Assembly: GCA_028281635.1 (NCBI GenBank)
Contig: JANQJM010000219.1
Location: forward strand, 1 to 46,516
Direction of reading: 5' to 3'
Source: Pseudomonadales bacterium
GTDB lineage: Bacteria > Pseudomonadota > Gammaproteobacteria > Pseudomonadales > Pseudohongiellaceae
Length of the DNA stretch: 46,516 bases
Positions 8,483 through 16,961 of this stretch are shown in pieces. Position 1 is the first letter of the stretch. Every line of letters starts with the position of its first letter. Under the pieces are notes generated by a model that saw only the letters and a program-made list of their open reading frames with translations, ran no database searches and had not been told where the DNA came from. A program made the position numbers and the translations under genes.

Positions 8483-9364
8483 ATGGACGATTTGCAAGGC
8501 AAGGTACTCGTCGTTACTGGTGCCAATAGCGGTATTGGTTTCCAGGCCGCAAAGAATTTTGCTTCCCGGGGCGCAGAAGTAGTGCTGGTGTGTCGAAATG
8601 AAACCCGGGGGCTTGCTGCCATGAAAGAAATTGAAGCAGCCACCGGAAGCGACAAAGTGATGTTGGAGGTTGCGGATTTCAGCTCGCTCGCCAGTGTCAA
8701 TGAATTGGCAGACCGATTGCTTTTGAATTACGAGTGTATCGATGTGCTGTGCAACAACGCTGGAGGAGCCAATGCAAAACGCGAGCTCACCAGTGAAGGG
8801 TTTGAGCTGACTTTTGCCACCAATCATCTCAGCGGTTTTTTGCTGACGCAAAAACTACTCCCGCTTCTGTTGAATCGAGCCGCTCAAGGTGAAGCACGTA
8901 TAGTGTTTACCAGTTCCCTTGGTCACAAAAACAGCCCACTGGATTTTGATGATCTGAATCTCGATAAGAAATACAGCACGCTCAAAGCCTATGGTCGATC
9001 CAAGTTAATGAACCTGCTCACCGCCCGCGAGATTCATCGACGCTACGGGCATCAAGGTATCATCGCTAGCTCGTTTCATCCCGGTGCTGTACGCACCGCT
9101 ATCTGGGGTAAAGGTGGTGTTATCGCTACTCTGTTGGGCTTCGTGATGTACCCCTTTATGTGGTCCATTGAGAAGGGCGCTGACACCTTTATCTGGTTGG
9201 CGTCTGCACAGGATGAAGCTGTGAAAAATGCGGAGGGAAACTATTTTTTCGATCGTCGGCAACCGTCGATTGCTGACTTCGCTACTGATGAAGCTGCCGA
9301 ACGCCTGTGGCAAGTCAGTGAAGAGCTGATTCAGCCCTTTATGAAGGATACCCAACAAATTTGA
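8483..9364 (+). CDS. Short-chain dehydrogenase/reductase, retinol dehydrogenase-like
   Basis: A 293-residue classical SDR. The cofactor motif TGANSGIG is at residues 12-19 with CRNETRG after beta-2, suggesting NADP(H). Further elements are CNNAGG, the catalytic Ser in FTSSLG and the YGRSK catalytic pair near residue 172. The FHPGAVRT and following amphipathic segment resemble the retinol-dehydrogenase/WW-oxidoreductase subgroup, which act on hydrophobic alcohols. AGGA eight bases before the ATG supports the start. It is divergently transcribed from the ABM gene with a 155-bp shared promoter region. The substrate cannot be deduced. Confidence 0.8.
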   Translation: MDDLQGKVLVVTGANSGIGFQAAKNFASRGAEVVLVCRNETRGLAAMKEIEAATGSDKVMLEVADFSSLASVNELADRLLLNYECIDVLCNNAGGANAKRELTSEGFELTFATNHLSGFLLTQKLLPLLLNRAAQGEARIVFTSSLGHKNSPLDFDDLNLDKKYSTLKAYGRSKLMNLLTAREIHRRYGHQGIIASSFHPGAVRTAIWGKGGVIATLLGFVMYPFMWSIEKGADTFIWLASAQDEAVKNAEGNYFFDRRQPSIADFATDEAAERLWQVSEELIQPFMKDTQQI

Positions 9365-9470
9365 ACCGCGTCTCAGCTTTGCCAGCAGCGTGAAATCGAA
9401 TTGCCACTCGTCGGGTCTCTTGCTGCAAACCCATTAATTCGGTCCAGAAATCGACTGCCAGAGCCCCAGA

Positions 9471-9857
9471 ATGAGCGAACAAGATAGCGAAAACCGCGCA
9501 CTGCCCTTTGTAGAGAATATTTCTGAGGCGACCATTGCCTGCCTGATCACCATGGTACAAGGCAACATCCTGGCTCTGGGGTTGAGTCATTGGCTGATCG
9601 CCTCTCAGACCGGTATTGTGGCCGGCACGCTAACTGCACTGGCCATCATATATACCCGTATCCGCAAACGCTGGGTAATTGCCGTAGCCCTGGGCGTCGC
9701 TACAGCAACCGTAGATTTCTTCGTGCATCCTGGCATGTTTGGGCCCATAGCAGCGGAAGCGATCGTGACGGGAATAGGGGCGGCCTTATTATCACTGCTC
9801 GCAGGTTGGGTGTTGGAACGTCGTCGCCAGAACTCTCAGCCTGAGCTGCAGCAATAA
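9471..9857 (+). CDS. Small integral membrane protein of unknown function
   Basis: A 128-residue protein that I do not recognise. After a polar N-terminus of about 20 residues there appear to be four short hydrophobic segments: about 21-38 (ATIACLITMVQGNILALG), 46-61, 67-80 and 92-113. A positively charged loop TRIRKRW follows the second, and the tail is charged (LERRRQNSQ). It sits 106 bp after the SDR and about 100 bp before the LytTR regulator on the same strand. No clear ribosome-binding site precedes the ATG. The coherent hydrophobic pattern argues that it is real. Confidence 0.6.
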   Translation: MSEQDSENRALPFVENISEATIACLITMVQGNILALGLSHWLIASQTGIVAGTLTALAIIYTRIRKRWVIAVALGVATATVDFFVHPGMFGPIAAEAIVTGIGAALLSLLAGWVLERRRQNSQPELQQ

Positions 9858-9961
9858 GCGTATTGAGAAATTAGGCATAGTGCTAGAAGCTGAAGTAAGC
9901 AATCGAAAACTGACCACTAGCTAGATAAACTACGCACTTCAGTGATGATGAAGTGTATTCC

Positions 9962-10828
9962 ATGACGCTCGCACATTATCTTGCAAATCGACATCGCTAC
10001 GAGTTCATCGTGGTCGTCGCACTGCTGTTGCTAATAGTGGTGACTAATGTCACTACTATTGGTATGGAGTATGAACGCGATGGGGTTGGTCAGGGTTGGC
10101 GCGAAGCCTGGGCCACTGAATCAACCTCAGTATTCACTTTAGGAGTCTTGCTGCTGCCATTGTTCTTTTTTTTGGATCGCCTGGATCTTACTTTGACGAA
10201 TTTTCGGCAGAAAGCAGTGTGGTTGCTGCCAATTTTTTTGAGCTTCTCGCTCCTGCATGTTGCCGGTTTCGTTGCGTTGCGGAAAATGTTGTGGGCGATG
10301 GGCGGTCAACAATACACCTTTGATCCGCTGCTGCTTGGTCTCGTTTATGAACTACGAAAAGACTTCCTCGACTTCCTTATAATTATCTCTCTTTTCTATA
10401 GTTATCAGTTCGTTGTTGACCGCTTGCGTGGTGAGGCCCGCTTTCTTGATGAAGAGAATCAGCAACAGGACATTAAGCGCATGCAGTTTCTGGTCAAGAT
10501 GCTGGACCGTGAATATCTGGTCAAAGTGGATGACATCGATTGGGTCCAGTCCGCGAGCAACTATGTTGTATTGCATTGTGGTGAGCGGCACTATCCGATG
10601 CGCCAGACTCTGAAGAGTCTGAACGAAGAGTTGAGTGATTCTCAATTCATGCGTGTGCATCGAACCGCCATTGTCAATTTGCAACGGGTAGCCGACATTC
10701 AGGAAAAAGGCGACCTGGGTATTCACTTAACGAGCGGAGAGTTGGTGCCACTGAGTAAAACCTATCTTCCAGATCTGCGCAATGCTCTGTCTGGAACTGA
10801 AACTGCTGTTTCGGTTTCAGTAACTTAA
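9962..10828 (+). CDS. Membrane-anchored LytTR-family transcriptional regulator
   Basis: A 288-residue protein. The N-terminal half contains four likely membrane helices (about residues 12-31, 60-75, 86-105 and 130-145). A short linker follows, then a LytTR DNA-binding domain at about 175-275: YLVKVDDIDWVQSASNYVVL, then MRQTLKSLNEEL, FMRVHRTAIVNL and VPLSKTYLPDLRNAL. There is no receiver domain, so it belongs to the membrane-bound LytTR class that senses through the membrane part. GAAG eight bases upstream supports the ATG at 9962; a GTG at 9953 in the same frame lacks such a site. The next gene downstream is a PQQ dehydrogenase, and phased direct repeats in the gap could be its target. Confidence 0.8.
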   Translation: MTLAHYLANRHRYEFIVVVALLLLIVVTNVTTIGMEYERDGVGQGWREAWATESTSVFTLGVLLLPLFFFLDRLDLTLTNFRQKAVWLLPIFLSFSLLHVAGFVALRKMLWAMGGQQYTFDPLLLGLVYELRKDFLDFLIIISLFYSYQFVVDRLRGEARFLDEENQQQDIKRMQFLVKMLDREYLVKVDDIDWVQSASNYVVLHCGERHYPMRQTLKSLNEELSDSQFMRVHRTAIVNLQRVADIQEKGDLGIHLTSGELVPLSKTYLPDLRNALSGTETAVSVSVT

Positions 10829-10845
10829 TCCCCCAAACTCAAGAT

Positions 10846-10887
10846 TTCATCCCTATTAGGGAGAGTTTCGTCCCTAAGCCCGTCCCT
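10846..10887 (+). promoter_or_regulatory. Phased direct repeats, candidate LytTR operator
   Basis: TTCATCCCTA at 10846-10855 and TTCGTCCCTA at 10867-10876 are direct repeats whose starts are 21 bp apart, two helical turns. A third partial copy, CGTCCCT, follows at 10881-10887. LytTR proteins commonly bind two imperfect direct repeats about 21 bp apart. The repeats sit between the LytTR gene and the PQQ dehydrogenase, about 85-125 bp before the latter's start codon. Assignment to this regulator is inference. Confidence 0.4.
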
Positions 10888-10971
10888 CTGTGTATTTTCC
10901 GGCGTCTAAGCAGGCAAACAAGCTAGGCTGGTCATCAAGTAATTGCGATCAGGATTTTAAGGATAGGGAAA

Positions 10972-12897
10972 ATGAGAAGAAACGATTGGCTAAGTTGCGC
11001 ACTGCTGTTGGTGGCATTGTCGAGCTATATAACCGGTGCTCCTGCAACAGCGTCCGAAAGCTATGGTGGGCATGGTGGAACTCAATTCACGGAGCTGGCC
11101 CAGATCACACCACGAAACGTGGATGCGGTCGAAGTTGCCTGGAGTTTCCGCACCGGTGATCTGACCGAGGGTTTTACCCGCAAACGCCATTCCATGCAGA
11201 CTCATCCCATTTTTTGGGACGGTAAGCTCTATGTCAGCACCAGCAGCAATTGGGCTCTGGCAATTGATGCGGCAACGGGGCAAGAGATCTGGCGCTTCGA
11301 TGCGCAACTGCCGAAAGACATAGGCTATTCTGAAAGCGCCTCTCGCGGCCTGAGTATTTGGCACGGTGACAGTGTGGTCTGTCCCGACCGCGTGTTTCTC
11401 GGCACCCTGGTAGGTGAGGTGATCGCACTGCACGCGCAAACTGGCGAACCTTGTGCTGATTTTGGCCGCGCCGGCCGAGTCAATATGGCGGAGGGCGTTG
11501 GAGAGGTCAGCTATGGTGATTATGGCATTACTTCACCGCCCGCAGTGCTCGGAAATCAGTTAATCGTCGGCTCCGCAATCGGTGACAATCGAGCCGCGCG
11601 ACTGGAACGCGGCATCGTTCGCTCATTGGACGTGCGCACGGGAGAGATAAACTGGCTGTGGGATCCTATACCAGGCGATTCCAGTGATCCGGCGTTTACA
11701 AGCTGGGAAGAGGGCAGTGCGAGTCGCACCGGGGCAGCAAACGTCTGGCCACCAATCAGCGTGGATGCAGAGCGAAACCTTGTCTATCTTTCCACCGGTT
11801 CACCCAGCCCCGATTTTTATGGTGGGGAACGGCTTGGTGATAACAACTACGCTAATTCGCTGGTTGCCTTGCATGGCACGACTGGAACTGTCGTTTGGCA
11901 CCAACAACTGGTGCATCATGATTTATGGGACTACGACATTCCTTCGCAACCGACACTTACTGAAGTGACGCTGGAAGGTGAAGTTCGCTCAGCAGTCATG
12001 GTCGTTACCAAGACAGGCATGTTGTTCGCTTTTGATCGGGATACCGGAACGCCTCTATATGAGTTGATAGAAAAGCCGGTACCAGCTACCGATGTGGCAG
12101 GTGAACGCATTTCACCTACACAACCGTTTTCCGCATTTCCACCATTGGCGGGTCAGGACGCGATAACACTCGATGATACATTTGGACTCACCTGGTTCGA
12201 TAAGCGCAGTTGCAATCGAGTAGTGCGCGAGTTCCGGTCCGAAGGTTTGTTCACCCCACCCAGCCTGCAGGGGACGATTCTAAATCCCAGTTATGGCGGG
12301 GGTGCGAACTGGGGTGGTATCGCAGTCGATACAGATCGGCAAATTGGCATCGTGCGAGTGAATCAAATACCGGCCCTGGTGCAACTGATTCCTCGCGATC
12401 GTGCACAGGCAATCATCGATGCCGGTGACTATGGGGACTGGGAAATTGCCAGGCAGACTGGCACACCCTATCTGATGGCCCGGCGTATCTTTCTTTCTTC
12501 CCTGGGCTTGCCTTGCACCAAGCCACCCTGGAACAAACTGGTTGCCGTCGACCTCAGTGCAGAGGAAATCCTTTGGGAAGTGCCATTAGGCACTATCCGC
12601 GATCTGGCGCCTGGTATTGTGCCCAACTTTAACTGGGGCGCGCCTGGATTGGGAGGTCCGCTTATTACCGCCTCAGGGCTAGTTGTGATTGGTGCGACGA
12701 CAGAATACGCATTGCGCATCTTTGATATCACTAACGGCGAGGAGTTAAGAAAATTCGACTTGCCCACTGCGGCGATGGCGACACCGATGAGCTATGAGTT
12801 AAATGGCAGGCAGTACATTGCTGTTGCCGTTGGCGGGCATGACAATCTTGATATGCCACGTGGCGATTACATCTATGCGTTCGCCTTGCCAGAGTGA
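10972..12897 (+). CDS. PQQ-dependent dehydrogenase, membrane glucose/quinate-dehydrogenase-like
   Basis: A 641-residue quinoprotein with an N-terminal signal peptide or anchor (residues about 7-25, ending near APATASES). The beta-propeller blades show the tryptophan-docking repeats VAWSFRTGDL, ATGQEIWRFD, RTGEINWLWD and TGTVVWHQQL. HHDLWDYDIPSQPTL (about 313-327) matches the catalytic-Asp segment of membrane glucose dehydrogenase (HHDLWDMD). NWGGIAVD and GGPLITASGLVVIGAT are conserved in the GDH/quinate/shikimate group. It should oxidise a sugar or polyol in the periplasm using PQQ, but it lacks GDH's five-helix ubiquinone domain, so another electron acceptor is needed. AGGATAGGG precedes the ATG. 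It is probably controlled with or by the upstream LytTR protein. Confidence 0.85.
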   Translation: MRRNDWLSCALLLVALSSYITGAPATASESYGGHGGTQFTELAQITPRNVDAVEVAWSFRTGDLTEGFTRKRHSMQTHPIFWDGKLYVSTSSNWALAIDAATGQEIWRFDAQLPKDIGYSESASRGLSIWHGDSVVCPDRVFLGTLVGEVIALHAQTGEPCADFGRAGRVNMAEGVGEVSYGDYGITSPPAVLGNQLIVGSAIGDNRAARLERGIVRSLDVRTGEINWLWDPIPGDSSDPAFTSWEEGSASRTGAANVWPPISVDAERNLVYLSTGSPSPDFYGGERLGDNNYANSLVALHGTTGTVVWHQQLVHHDLWDYDIPSQPTLTEVTLEGEVRSAVMVVTKTGMLFAFDRDTGTPLYELIEKPVPATDVAGERISPTQPFSAFPPLAGQDAITLDDTFGLTWFDKRSCNRVVREFRSEGLFTPPSLQGTILNPSYGGGANWGGIAVDTDRQIGIVRVNQIPALVQLIPRDRAQAIIDAGDYGDWEIARQTGTPYLMARRIFLSSLGLPCTKPPWNKLVAVDLSAEEILWEVPLGTIRDLAPGIVPNFNWGAPGLGGPLITASGLVVIGATTEYALRIFDITNGEELRKFDLPTAAMATPMSYELNGRQYIAVAVGGHDNLDMPRGDYIYAFALPE

Positions 12898-12920
12898 GTT
12901 AAGGGCATGGTTAAGCTATG

Positions 12921-12942
12921 TGGGAGGATCGCAATCCTCCCA
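12921..12942. terminator. Hairpin between convergent genes
   Basis: TGGGAGGAT (12921-12929) pairs perfectly with ATCCTCCCA (12934-12942) across a CGCA tetraloop. It lies between the convergent PQQ dehydrogenase and PQQ alcohol dehydrogenase genes. No strong T-run follows on either strand, so termination efficiency is uncertain. Confidence 0.5.
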
Positions 12943-12955
12943 TTGATTGGTTTAA

Positions 12956-14593
12956 TCAGTCATCGAGGCCAAACGTGTAAACCACGTTACCCGATGCAAT
13001 AGTGACATATTGTTCACCATCCACAGAGAAGGTCATTGGTGCAGCGTGCACGCGGCGACCCAGCGAGATGTTGAATAATTCTTCACCGGATTCCGCATCC
13101 AATGCGAAGAAATAACCATCGGCGCTGCCGGTAAAAACCAGACCGCCTGCCGTGGTGGTGATACCTGCCGAGGACCTGGGCATAATGGGGAACTCCCATT
13201 CGATTTCTGCCGTGGTTGGATCGATGGCACGAATCGCGCTGTAGAATGCATCCATAGGCTGGGTATAGCGACCTCCACCACCGGTAAAGCGCTCACCTTC
13301 TTCGTAATCTTCATCCCGTTTGAAGAATTCCTGTTCGCCATCGAATGAGGTGACATAAAACAGACCCGTGTCCTGGCTGTAACCTGGTGAGTACCAGTTG
13401 GTTGCACCAACGATGGGAGGTGACACCATGATACCTTCATAAGTTGGTGCCATGCCTGGCACGCGAATAGGGGCACCGGTAACTGGGTCGAGGCCTTCTG
13501 CCCAGGTTACCGTGGCGAATGGCTTGCCAAACAGAAACTGACCATTGCGACGATCCAGGGTATAGAAAAAACCATTGCGGTTTGCCCACAACATGGCAGG
13601 CACTTCCTCACCATCGATTTCTATATCTGCCAGAATGGGAATCTGGATCGAGTCATAGTCGTGAACATCGTGAGGGGTAAACTGGAAATACCATTCCAGC
13701 TCACCGGTGTCGCCATTCAAGGCAACCACGGAATCTGAATACAGGTTGTCACCGAGGCGCACATCACCGTTCCAGTCAGGCCCCGGGTTTCCCGTTCCCC
13801 AATAGATTTGATTGAGTTCGGGGTCATAAGAGCCGGTAATCCAGGTTGCGGCGCCGCCAGTTTTCCAGGAATCATCAGACCAGGTATCGTTGCCAAATTC
13901 TCCAGGGCCAGGTATCACATATTGACGCCATTCCAGCTCCCCAGTCGCGGGATCATAGGCATCAATAAAGCCTCGAATACCAAACTCGCCCCCAGCAATC
14001 CCGGTAACCACTTTGTCTTTTACGATAAGCGGAGCGGCAGTCTTACTGTAGCCGGAATCATAAGGAGCAACTTCTACATCCCACAATAAATTGCCCGTGC
14101 GCGCATCAATGGCAACAAGATGTGCATCCAGGGTAGACATAAACAAGGTTTCACCAAGAATCGCTACGCCACGATTGTTGCGACCACAGCAGATGCGCAG
14201 GTCATCGGGCATCTCATGGTCATAGCGCCAATACTCGCGGCCGGTGCGGGCATCGACAGCGACCACGTTGCTGGGTGCTTCGGTAATGAACATGATGCCG
14301 TCGACAACCAGGGGTACAGTTTCGGCGCGATCGATCACCGGAATCTGGTACGCCCACTTCATCTCCAGCTGATCGACGTTTTCGGTGTTGATCTGGTCTA
14401 ACAGGCTATAGCGTTGACTGTCCAGGGTGCCGGAGTACATTAACCAGTTGTTAGGTTCATTGCGCGCATCGACTAAACGCTCCCAGGTAATCGGGGAGAA
14501 AGCGGGCGTAATGACGGTCGAAAACTGATCTTCCTGGGCAAATAACGGGTTCAGGAAAGCAAGACCTAATGCTGTACAGATGGTTTTTTTCAT
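12956..14593 (-). CDS. PQQ-dependent alcohol dehydrogenase with lanthanide-type active site
   Basis: A 545-residue periplasmic quinoprotein with a signal peptide (residues 1-19, cut after LFAQ). It carries the methanol/ethanol dehydrogenase hallmarks: a vicinal disulfide pair at Cys135-Cys136 (RICCGRNNRG), metal ligands Glu203 (GGEFGIRG) and Asn269 (WGTGNPGP), and catalytic Asp312 in PHDVHDYDSI. Asp314, two residues after the catalytic Asp, is the extra ligand that separates lanthanide-dependent XoxF/PedH/ExaF-type enzymes from calcium MxaF/PedE types. Tryptophan-docking repeats (TGREYWRYD, TGNLLWDVE, TGELEWYF) form the propeller. Its ATG overlaps the stop codon of the cytochrome c gene by ATGA, so the two are translationally coupled and the cytochrome is the probable electron acceptor. 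Confidence 0.85.
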   Translation of the reverse strand: MKKTICTALGLAFLNPLFAQEDQFSTVITPAFSPITWERLVDARNEPNNWLMYSGTLDSQRYSLLDQINTENVDQLEMKWAYQIPVIDRAETVPLVVDGIMFITEAPSNVVAVDARTGREYWRYDHEMPDDLRICCGRNNRGVAILGETLFMSTLDAHLVAIDARTGNLLWDVEVAPYDSGYSKTAAPLIVKDKVVTGIAGGEFGIRGFIDAYDPATGELEWRQYVIPGPGEFGNDTWSDDSWKTGGAATWITGSYDPELNQIYWGTGNPGPDWNGDVRLGDNLYSDSVVALNGDTGELEWYFQFTPHDVHDYDSIQIPILADIEIDGEEVPAMLWANRNGFFYTLDRRNGQFLFGKPFATVTWAEGLDPVTGAPIRVPGMAPTYEGIMVSPPIVGATNWYSPGYSQDTGLFYVTSFDGEQEFFKRDEDYEEGERFTGGGGRYTQPMDAFYSAIRAIDPTTAEIEWEFPIMPRSSAGITTTAGGLVFTGSADGYFFALDAESGEELFNISLGRRVHAAPMTFSVDGEQYVTIASGNVVYTFGLDD

Positions 14594-15423
14594 TGGGGTA
14601 GTACCTCACGGCGTAAGGAGAACAAATAGGCGACCAGATCATCGAGTTCGCTGTCGTTGAGTTCTCCTTCGTAACTGGGCATGGTGGATTCTTCCACTCG
14701 TTGGTAGTTTTGAATTTGGCTTTTGCGAAACGACCAGAGGTTTTCCTCTTCGTCCATGATACGCAGAGCGAAGCTGTCTTCTCCCATGCGAAAACCTTCT
14801 CGTAGTTCGCCGTCGGGACCAGTCACGCGCAGGGTCCACCAGCGAGGGGCGACTTCTTCGTGAGGATTGGTCATGGAGAGCAGCAAGTCTTCCGGCGTAT
14901 TGTCTTCACCGATTCGTGAAAGATCGGGACCCATGCGACCACCGGAACCATTCACCATGTGGCAGCTGGCGCAATCACCTTTGCCTGTGAACAAATCGGC
15001 GCCTCGACCAGCATCGCCGTCGAGTACCACGGAGCTTGGGTCATAGCGCAAGGAATCAATATAAGCCACCAGTTGCCATACCGTAGCATCGGGCACATCG
15101 GGCGCAACCGGCAACATAGCGGTGCCTTGTACTCCATTACGTATTACATTGAAGATACCAACATCGGTGCTGGCATTACGGAGTCGGCCAGTCAGATTGG
15201 GCCCGCCTGCTTCGTCATTGCCCGTGGCATCGAAGCCATGGCAACGGGAGCATTGGCGCTCGAAATAGCGCTCACCCATGCGAATATCCACGGCAGTGTT
15301 GTAGAGATTGCCCGCGTCTTCGGCAATGCTGTGTGGGGTGTGCTGCGCGATGCCTGCCAATGCCAGCGCGCACAGCGCTGCCAATAGCCTGGGGCGTCGC
15401 GATAAGGTGGAGCTAACTCTCAT
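14590..15423 (-). CDS. Periplasmic diheme cytochrome c, partner of the PQQ alcohol dehydrogenase
   Basis: A 277-residue protein with a signal peptide (hydrophobic residues about 12-25). It has two CXXCH haem sites: CSRCHGFDATG (about residue 57) and CASCHMVNGSGGRMGPDLSR (about 150). The second module, with its long insertion WWTLRVTGPDGELREGF and closing MPSYEGELNDSELDDLVAYL, resembles the c-type haem domain found next to sorbosone-dehydrogenase-like and planctomycete proteins (TIGR02603-like), with the Met of MPSY as a likely axial ligand. Start: AGGAG five bases before the ATG at 15423 is better than the in-frame GTG at 15429. It is the first gene of a two-gene operon with the PQQ enzyme, overlapping by 4 bp. 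Confidence 0.85.
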   Translation of the reverse strand: MRVSSTLSRRPRLLAALCALALAGIAQHTPHSIAEDAGNLYNTAVDIRMGERYFERQCSRCHGFDATGNDEAGGPNLTGRLRNASTDVGIFNVIRNGVQGTAMLPVAPDVPDATVWQLVAYIDSLRYDPSSVVLDGDAGRGADLFTGKGDCASCHMVNGSGGRMGPDLSRIGEDNTPEDLLLSMTNPHEEVAPRWWTLRVTGPDGELREGFRMGEDSFALRIMDEEENLWSFRKSQIQNYQRVEESTMPSYEGELNDSELDDLVAYLFSLRREVLPQ

Positions 15424-15550
15424 ACTCACTCCTGTGTTGTTATTGTGCTGGTGAGAAGGGTCAGGATGGCCCGAATAGTCAGGGCTATACGCGTCCTAGT
15501 GTATCACCCGCCGATTCGGATGCAATGGAACCGATAAGAGCTGCGCAGTA

Positions 15551-16084
15551 TTAGAGGGAGTAGTTCTCCTTTCTCAGTTCGAAGACCACGTAGTCGAATT
15601 TTACATCGCCGTGCATGCGGAAAAACTCTCCGTCCCGTTTTACTCCGCCAATCTTTTGCACCGCTTTCTGTGACCGCATATTATCGGAGCCAACCCAGAA
15701 CAGTACTGTGTCAACAAAGGTAAAGGCATGTTCCAACATAAGTTTCTTTACTTCTTTGTTGTAACTGCCGCCCCAATAGTCGCGACCAAGAAACGTCCAG
15801 CCGATTTCTATCTCGCTGCTTTCAGCATCATAGTCGTGGTAGCGACTGGAGCCGATCAGGGCGCCTGAATCTCTATCGACAAAGGTGAATGCGCTACGGC
15901 ACTTGATAGCATCATCGAAGAAAGCTCGAAATTGTTCTTCCTGATAGCGATCGGTAGCTGGGTGTTGCTCCCAGACCAAAGGGTCGCTCGCTATCGCATA
16001 CAGGCCGGGCCAGTCCTCTACTGTGATCGGGCGAACGGTGAGTCGGGGACCTTCAAGAGTGGGTTGTAGATTGGGATTGGACAT
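15551..16084 (-). CDS. GNAT acetyltransferase, RimJ/RimL-like
   Basis: A 177-residue single GNAT domain. TLEGPRLTVRPITVEDWPGL at residues 9-28 is the standard opening of the RimJ/RimL (Acetyltransf_3) group. SSEIEIGWTFLGRDYWGGSY is the beta4/motif-A region before the acetyl-CoA-binding helix NKEVKKLMLEHAF, and VGSDNMRSQKAVQKIGGVKR is the typical NxxS-x3-KxGF-type end motif. It probably acetylates an alpha-amino group of a protein or small molecule; the target is unknown. AAGGAGAG upstream of the ATG is a strong ribosome-binding site. Confidence 0.8.
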   Translation of the reverse strand: MSNPNLQPTLEGPRLTVRPITVEDWPGLYAIASDPLVWEQHPATDRYQEEQFRAFFDDAIKCRSAFTFVDRDSGALIGSSRYHDYDAESSEIEIGWTFLGRDYWGGSYNKEVKKLMLEHAFTFVDTVLFWVGSDNMRSQKAVQKIGGVKRDGEFFRMHGDVKFDYVVFELRKENYSL

Positions 16085-16213
16085 GAAGCTCTCCTTGTCT
16101 TGTTTGAATCATTACCTGGGAGGTAATTGATAGCATAACCCGCACAGCGCAAGATGGCGCTCATGGAATAAATCGAATGTTCACTAATTCTGTTCGTCCA
16201 TGGGGGAACTGAT

Positions 16214-16540
16214 ATGAAACACCAGAAAATGCTTGCCATTATACTCTTGATCCCATTCTCACTGCTCAGCCTCTATGCCGTTATAGAGGTAGGTTACATA
16301 GGCATCTTTGATTACCACCGGCACAGTCCTGCCGGTTGGCAGGTCTTCACCGATCTCGTCATCGCACTGGTTCTGGTGCTCACCTGGATGATTCCCCAGG
16401 CTAGACGAGAAGGGCGCAATCCCTGGCCTTGGGTTGCTATCACTTTGTTTCTTGGATCTATCGGGCCGCTGCTTTATCTTGCTACCGCCAGGGCGGCAAA
16501 TGCGGTAGATGCGGAGCCGATATCGGTCTCGGCTAGCTAG
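16214..16540 (+). CDS. DUF2834-like small membrane protein
   Basis: A 108-residue protein with three hydrophobic helices (about 7-28, 45-61 and 71-92). VGYIGIFDYH, FTDLVIALVLVLTWMIPQAR and WVAITLFLGSIGPLLYLATA follow the DUF2834 pattern of a Phe-Asp loop, D-LVIAL-L helix and GS-GPL-YL closing helix. Function is unknown. GGGGGAAC before the ATG is a good ribosome-binding site. Its last 8 bp overlap tail-to-tail with the VOC gene. Confidence 0.7.
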   Translation: MKHQKMLAIILLIPFSLLSLYAVIEVGYIGIFDYHRHSPAGWQVFTDLVIALVLVLTWMIPQARREGRNPWPWVAITLFLGSIGPLLYLATARAANAVDAEPISVSAS

Positions 16541-16937
16541 TCTGGGAATTGTATTGAATGAGGTCCCAAAGGTTGCCGTAAAGATCAGCGAATACGGCAA
16601 CCACCCCGTAGTCATGTTGCTGTGGCTCGCGCACAAACTCTACGCCGCTTTCCGTGTAGCGATTAAAATCATGCCAGAAATCGTCGGTTTTCAAGAACAG
16701 GAATACCCGCCCACCCGTTTGATTGCCGATAGCGGCTTTCTGATCCTCATCTGATGCCTGCGCCAGCAATAACATTGTGCCACCCGAGTGTTGTGGCTTT
16801 ACCAGTACCCAACGCTTGTTTTGTTCTGGAAGTTCCGTGTCTTCAACCAATTCGAAGCCGAGTCTGTTGACGTAGAAGTCGATTGCGTCGTCATAGTTTT
16901 CGACAACCAAAGTGATGTGTGCAATGTCTTGTTTCAA
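16533..16937 (-). CDS. VOC-superfamily (glyoxalase-like) protein
   Basis: A 134-residue protein with two beta-alpha-beta3 modules: IAHITLVVENYDDAIDFYVN and LGFELVEDTEL in the first, GRVFLFLKTDDFWHDFNRY then VAVFADLYGNLWDLIQ in the second. HITLV and the DLYGNLWDL end match VOC metal-site strands, so a divalent-metal enzyme (lyase, dioxygenase or resistance protein) is possible, but the activity is not predictable. The start is TTG at 16937: an in-frame stop lies a few codons upstream and no better start exists. It is the last gene of a probable operon with the DUF1428 and AlkD-like genes. Confidence 0.75.
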   Translation of the reverse strand: MKQDIAHITLVVENYDDAIDFYVNRLGFELVEDTELPEQNKRWVLVKPQHSGGTMLLLAQASDEDQKAAIGNQTGGRVFLFLKTDDFWHDFNRYTESGVEFVREPQQHDYGVVAVFADLYGNLWDLIQYNSQTS

Positions 16938-16961
16938 TGGGCGGCGATACTCGCTTTATTG

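Noticed and set aside
8321..8851. A 176-residue minus-strand frame across the SDR 5' end
   Set aside because: It overlaps the SDR coding region antisense and the ABM gene in another frame; the ABM and SDR motifs explain this DNA fully.
10972..12897. Reading WDYD in the GDH-like enzyme as a lanthanide signature
   Set aside because: Membrane glucose dehydrogenases carry WDMD at the same place and use Ca/Mg, so an Asp at +2 is not diagnostic in that subfamily.
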